This document shows, piece after piece, positions 33,340 through 35,368 of a stretch of DNA of 35,368 nt. The translations under genes and the position numbers were made by a program. The DNA comes from CAZCZZ01 sp964503335. GTDB taxonomy: Bacteria > Verrucomicrobiota > Kiritimatiellia > CAIVKH01. The first letter of the stretch is position 1; every line of letters begins with the position of its first letter. The notes below the pieces were generated by a model. That model searched no databases, was not told the DNA's origin, and was given only the letters and a program-made list of their open reading frames with translations. The stretch covers positions 1-35,368 of the forward strand of contig CAZCZZ010000043.1 in NCBI GenBank assembly GCA_964503335.1. Direction: 5' to 3'.

Positions 33340-34506
33340 ATGAGGGTAGATTTCCTCGTATCGGATGTGAGCAGCCCGGTGATCGGTCCGGTGACGACGT
33401 TGGCCCGGCATCTGGAAGCGACGCATCAAGTCCGGATTGTGGGCCCCGATCTCGGTCATGGGGTGTGCGCGATGTACCGGGATTCGTTCCCTTACACGGT
33501 GCTGCCTCTGCCAAGGATGTATCGCTTCCCGAACTATTTTACCGCCGCACGTAAGCTGAGCGCTGAACTCACGGGTGATGTCATCATCGCCGTCAAGGCG
33601 GTCGGCAATACAATTCCCGTCGCGCTTTGGACGCGTCGTCGCACGGGCTGCAAAGTAATGGCCTATCTCGACGAGTGGGATGGTGCCGTGACGCGGATGA
33701 AGCCGCCGGGCGCGCGGGCGATGGACTGGCTGCGGCATGCTCATCACCCGATGGAAGACAACTACACCTCTTTCGTAGAGGGTCTCATTCCCCGCGTGGA
33801 CCACGTCATCTCCACGACGACGTTTCTCCAGGCGAAGTTCGGCGGCAGCGTGCTGCCTGTGGGTGTGGACTGCGATCATTTCAAACCCGCGCCGGAGTCG
33901 GATGTGCGGGCGCTCAAGTTGTCGCTCGGACTCGAAGGGTTCAAGCTGATCGTGTTCGGCGGCGTGGCCAGGCCCCACAAAGGGCTGGAGTGGATTCTCG
34001 AGGCGATGGCAGAGACGGGGCGGACGGACCTGCGGTTTCTGGTGGTGGGGCCGCGCAACGAGCATGCGGGTGAACTTACGCGCCACCCGAAATGGGGTTC
34101 GCACGTTATCCTTGCAGGCCCCCAGCCTCACGACCGGATGCCGCTGTACCTGAGCCTGGCGGACCTGATCGTCCTGCCCCAGAAGGACAATCTGCTGGCG
34201 CAATCCCAGATGCCCTGCAAGGTTTTCGAAGCCATGGCGATGGAACGTCCTGTAATTGCCTCCGCGGTGGCCGACTTGCCAGCCGTCCTGAACGGTTGCG
34301 GCCTGACGGTGCCTGCAGGCGATGTGCAGGCGCTTGCCCGGGCGATGGGCGAATTGCTTGGCGATCCGGGCCGTGCTCGCTCGCTCGGGGAACGCGCCCG
34401 GAAGAAGTGTATCGAGAAATACAGTGACATGGTGACGCGCAGGGACCTTTTGGCTATTCTTGACCGATTCACAGTGTCGGAGACACAGGGGGCGAAGTCT
34501 TTGTGA
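33340..34506 (+). CDS. GT4-family glycosyltransferase
   Basis: 388 residues, GT-B fold. The N-terminal half (acceptor side) starts VDFLVSDVSSPVIGPVTTLARHL. The C-terminal half has LIVFGGVARPHKGLEWILEAM, FLVVGPRNEHAGEL and the donor-site stretch QMPCKVFEAMAMERPVIAS (the E-x7-E region of GT4), with a C-terminal helix. It probably adds one sugar of the repeat unit in the cytoplasm from a nucleotide-sugar donor. The start is ATG 33340, after the GC inverted repeat; the end overlaps the dehydrogenase start by GTGA. Confidence 0.92.
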   Translation: MRVDFLVSDVSSPVIGPVTTLARHLEATHQVRIVGPDLGHGVCAMYRDSFPYTVLPLPRMYRFPNYFTAARKLSAELTGDVIIAVKAVGNTIPVALWTRRRTGCKVMAYLDEWDGAVTRMKPPGARAMDWLRHAHHPMEDNYTSFVEGLIPRVDHVISTTTFLQAKFGGSVLPVGVDCDHFKPAPESDVRALKLSLGLEGFKLIVFGGVARPHKGLEWILEAMAETGRTDLRFLVVGPRNEHAGELTRHPKWGSHVILAGPQPHDRMPLYLSLADLIVLPQKDNLLAQSQMPCKVFEAMAMERPVIASAVADLPAVLNGCGLTVPAGDVQALARAMGELLGDPGRARSLGERARKKCIEKYSDMVTRRDLLAILDRFTVSETQGAKSL

Positions 34507-35368
34507 CCAAGACCGGAAAATCAGGTGCGGCATCAGCAGAGCGATACGTCGCGGTGGTCGGCATGGGCTATTGGGGCAAGAACCTTGTCCGCGTATTCAA
34601 TGAACTCGGGGTTCTTCGCACCGTCTGCGAGCGCAACGAAGCGCTGGCCCAAACGGTGAAGACGCAGTATCCGGGCGTCGGTTTCGCCGCCGAGTACGAG
34701 GACGTCCTGGCCGATCCGGCGATCCGTGCCGTAGTGCTCGCCACGCCTGCGGCGGCTCATTTCGCGATGGCGTCGCGCGCCCTGCGAGCCGACAAGGATG
34801 TTTTTGTGGAGAAGCCGCTGGCGCTGACCGTCGAAGACGGGGAGGCTTTGGTCGAGTTGGCCCGGCGCAACCAGCGCATCCTCATGGTGGGGCATATCCT
34901 CCAGTATCACCCTGCGGTCAAAAAGCTGTCGCAACTGATTTCAAAGGGGGAACTCGGCCAGATCCGTTACCTCTACTCCAACCGTCTGAACATCGGAAAG
35001 ATCCGGTCGGAGGAGAACATCCTCTGGAGTTTCGCCCCGCACGACATCTCGGTCATGCTGGCCCTGCTCGGCGAGGAACCGACGCACGTGGTCTGCTGGG
35101 GCGGCGCCTACCTCAGTCATCAGATCTACGATGTGACGATGAGCCAGTTTGTATTCCCCAGCGGCGTGGAGGCCCACATCTTCGTGAGCTGGCTGCATCC
35201 TTTCAAGGAGCAGCGCCTTGTTGTGGTCGGCTCCGAAAAGATGGCGGTATTTGATGACACCGCGGAACACAAGCTGGTCCTCTATCCGCACAAGGTGGAG
35301 TGGAAGAACCGGGTGCCCACGGCTGTGAAGGCCGAGGGCCAGGCGGTGGAGATCGATGTCGCGGAGCC
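34503..35368 (+). CDS. Gfo/Idh/MocA-family sugar dehydrogenase (3' end beyond window)
   Basis: 288 visible residues from GTG 34503. After about 14 polar residues comes YVAVVGMGYWGKNLVRVF (Rossmann, Gly20-x-Gly22). The family EKP motif follows (Glu103-Lys104-Pro105 in VFVEKPLAL), then VGHILQYHPAV and SFAPHDISVMLALLG with the catalytic-region His/Asp. It resembles WlbA/WbpB enzymes, which oxidise C3 of UDP-GlcNAc-uronic acid with NAD before transamination by a DegT enzyme. An aminotransferase of that kind is at 18685. No other start is likely because the next ATG is inside the Rossmann motif. The GTGA overlap couples it to the GT4 gene. Confidence 0.9.
   Translation, partial: MTKTGKSGAASAERYVAVVGMGYWGKNLVRVFNELGVLRTVCERNEALAQTVKTQYPGVGFAAEYEDVLADPAIRAVVLATPAAAHFAMASRALRADKDVFVEKPLALTVEDGEALVELARRNQRILMVGHILQYHPAVKKLSQLISKGELGQIRYLYSNRLNIGKIRSEENILWSFAPHDISVMLALLGEEPTHVVCWGGAYLSHQIYDVTMSQFVFPSGVEAHIFVSWLHPFKEQRLVVVGSEKMAVFDDTAEHKLVLYPHKVEWKNRVPTAVKAEGQAVEIDVAE

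Noticed and set aside
31628..33343. A plus-strand frame of about 570 residues across the gap at 31820
   Set aside because: After the gap it reads antisense to the clear flavoprotein gene on the minus strand.
1..35368. CRISPR arrays, tRNA/rRNA genes, insertion sequences, enteric JUMPstart/ops element
   Set aside because: Looked for by eye on both strands; no direct-repeat arrays, transposase motifs, structural RNA signatures or an ops-like GGCGGTAG in a leader were found.

Overview
The window looks like part of a draft (probably metagenome-assembled) scaffold from a G+C-rich, Gram-negative-type bacterium. An outer-membrane beta-barrel, a lipoprotein and a Wza-type exporter imply two membranes. 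Four blocks of exactly 100 N (10045-10144, 11342-11441, 18585-18684, 31820-31919) each cut a gene. Gene content (three SPFH proteins beside a metal ATPase; Wza/Wzc export next to an EpsL-like barrel) would fit the PVC superphylum or neighbouring deep-branching phyla, but no rRNA or marker gene is present, so this is inference only.

Region 1 (1-6657, minus strand) is a tightly coupled operon: an ABC-2 type permease, a polytopic HflK-like SPFH protein, an HflC-like protein, an HflK-like protein and a P1B-type metal ATPase that runs off the left edge. Junctions overlap by 1-4 bases, abut, or are 5 bases apart. No FtsH and no ABC ATPase is visible. This is the least ordinary part of the window. 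It suggests an SPFH membrane assembly built around transport proteins.

Region 2 (6829-9554, minus strand) holds a secreted TolB-like beta-propeller protein and an unrecognised single-pass membrane protein. A 293-bp divergent spacer (9555-9847) follows, containing a sigma-54-like element and a short dyad.

Region 3 (9848-17485, plus strand) is the secretion and control head of a surface-polysaccharide locus: a BamE-like lipoprotein, an outer-membrane barrel, a Wza-type exporter with three SLBB domains, a Wzc-type chain-length/tyrosine kinase, an initiating sugar-phosphate transferase, a NusG/RfaH-like antiterminator and a GbsR/MarR-like regulator with a dyad at its start codon.

Region 4 (17492-35368, mostly plus) is the assembly and sugar-biosynthesis part. 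It has a Wzy/O-antigen-ligase-like polymerase, two DegT/DnrJ aminotransferases, two GT-C membrane glycosyltransferases, a zinc-ribbon methyltransferase, an SDR lacking the catalytic lysine, a hexapeptide acyltransferase, two complete GT2 enzymes and a GT fragment. CDP-glucose genes (rfbG, rfbF) with a following SDR, a UGM-like flavoprotein on the minus strand, a GT4 enzyme and a Gfo/Idh/MocA dehydrogenase complete the set. Together these would make nucleotide-activated deoxy- and amino-sugars, assemble a lipid-linked repeat unit, polymerise it and export it. No Wzx flippase is visible in the window.
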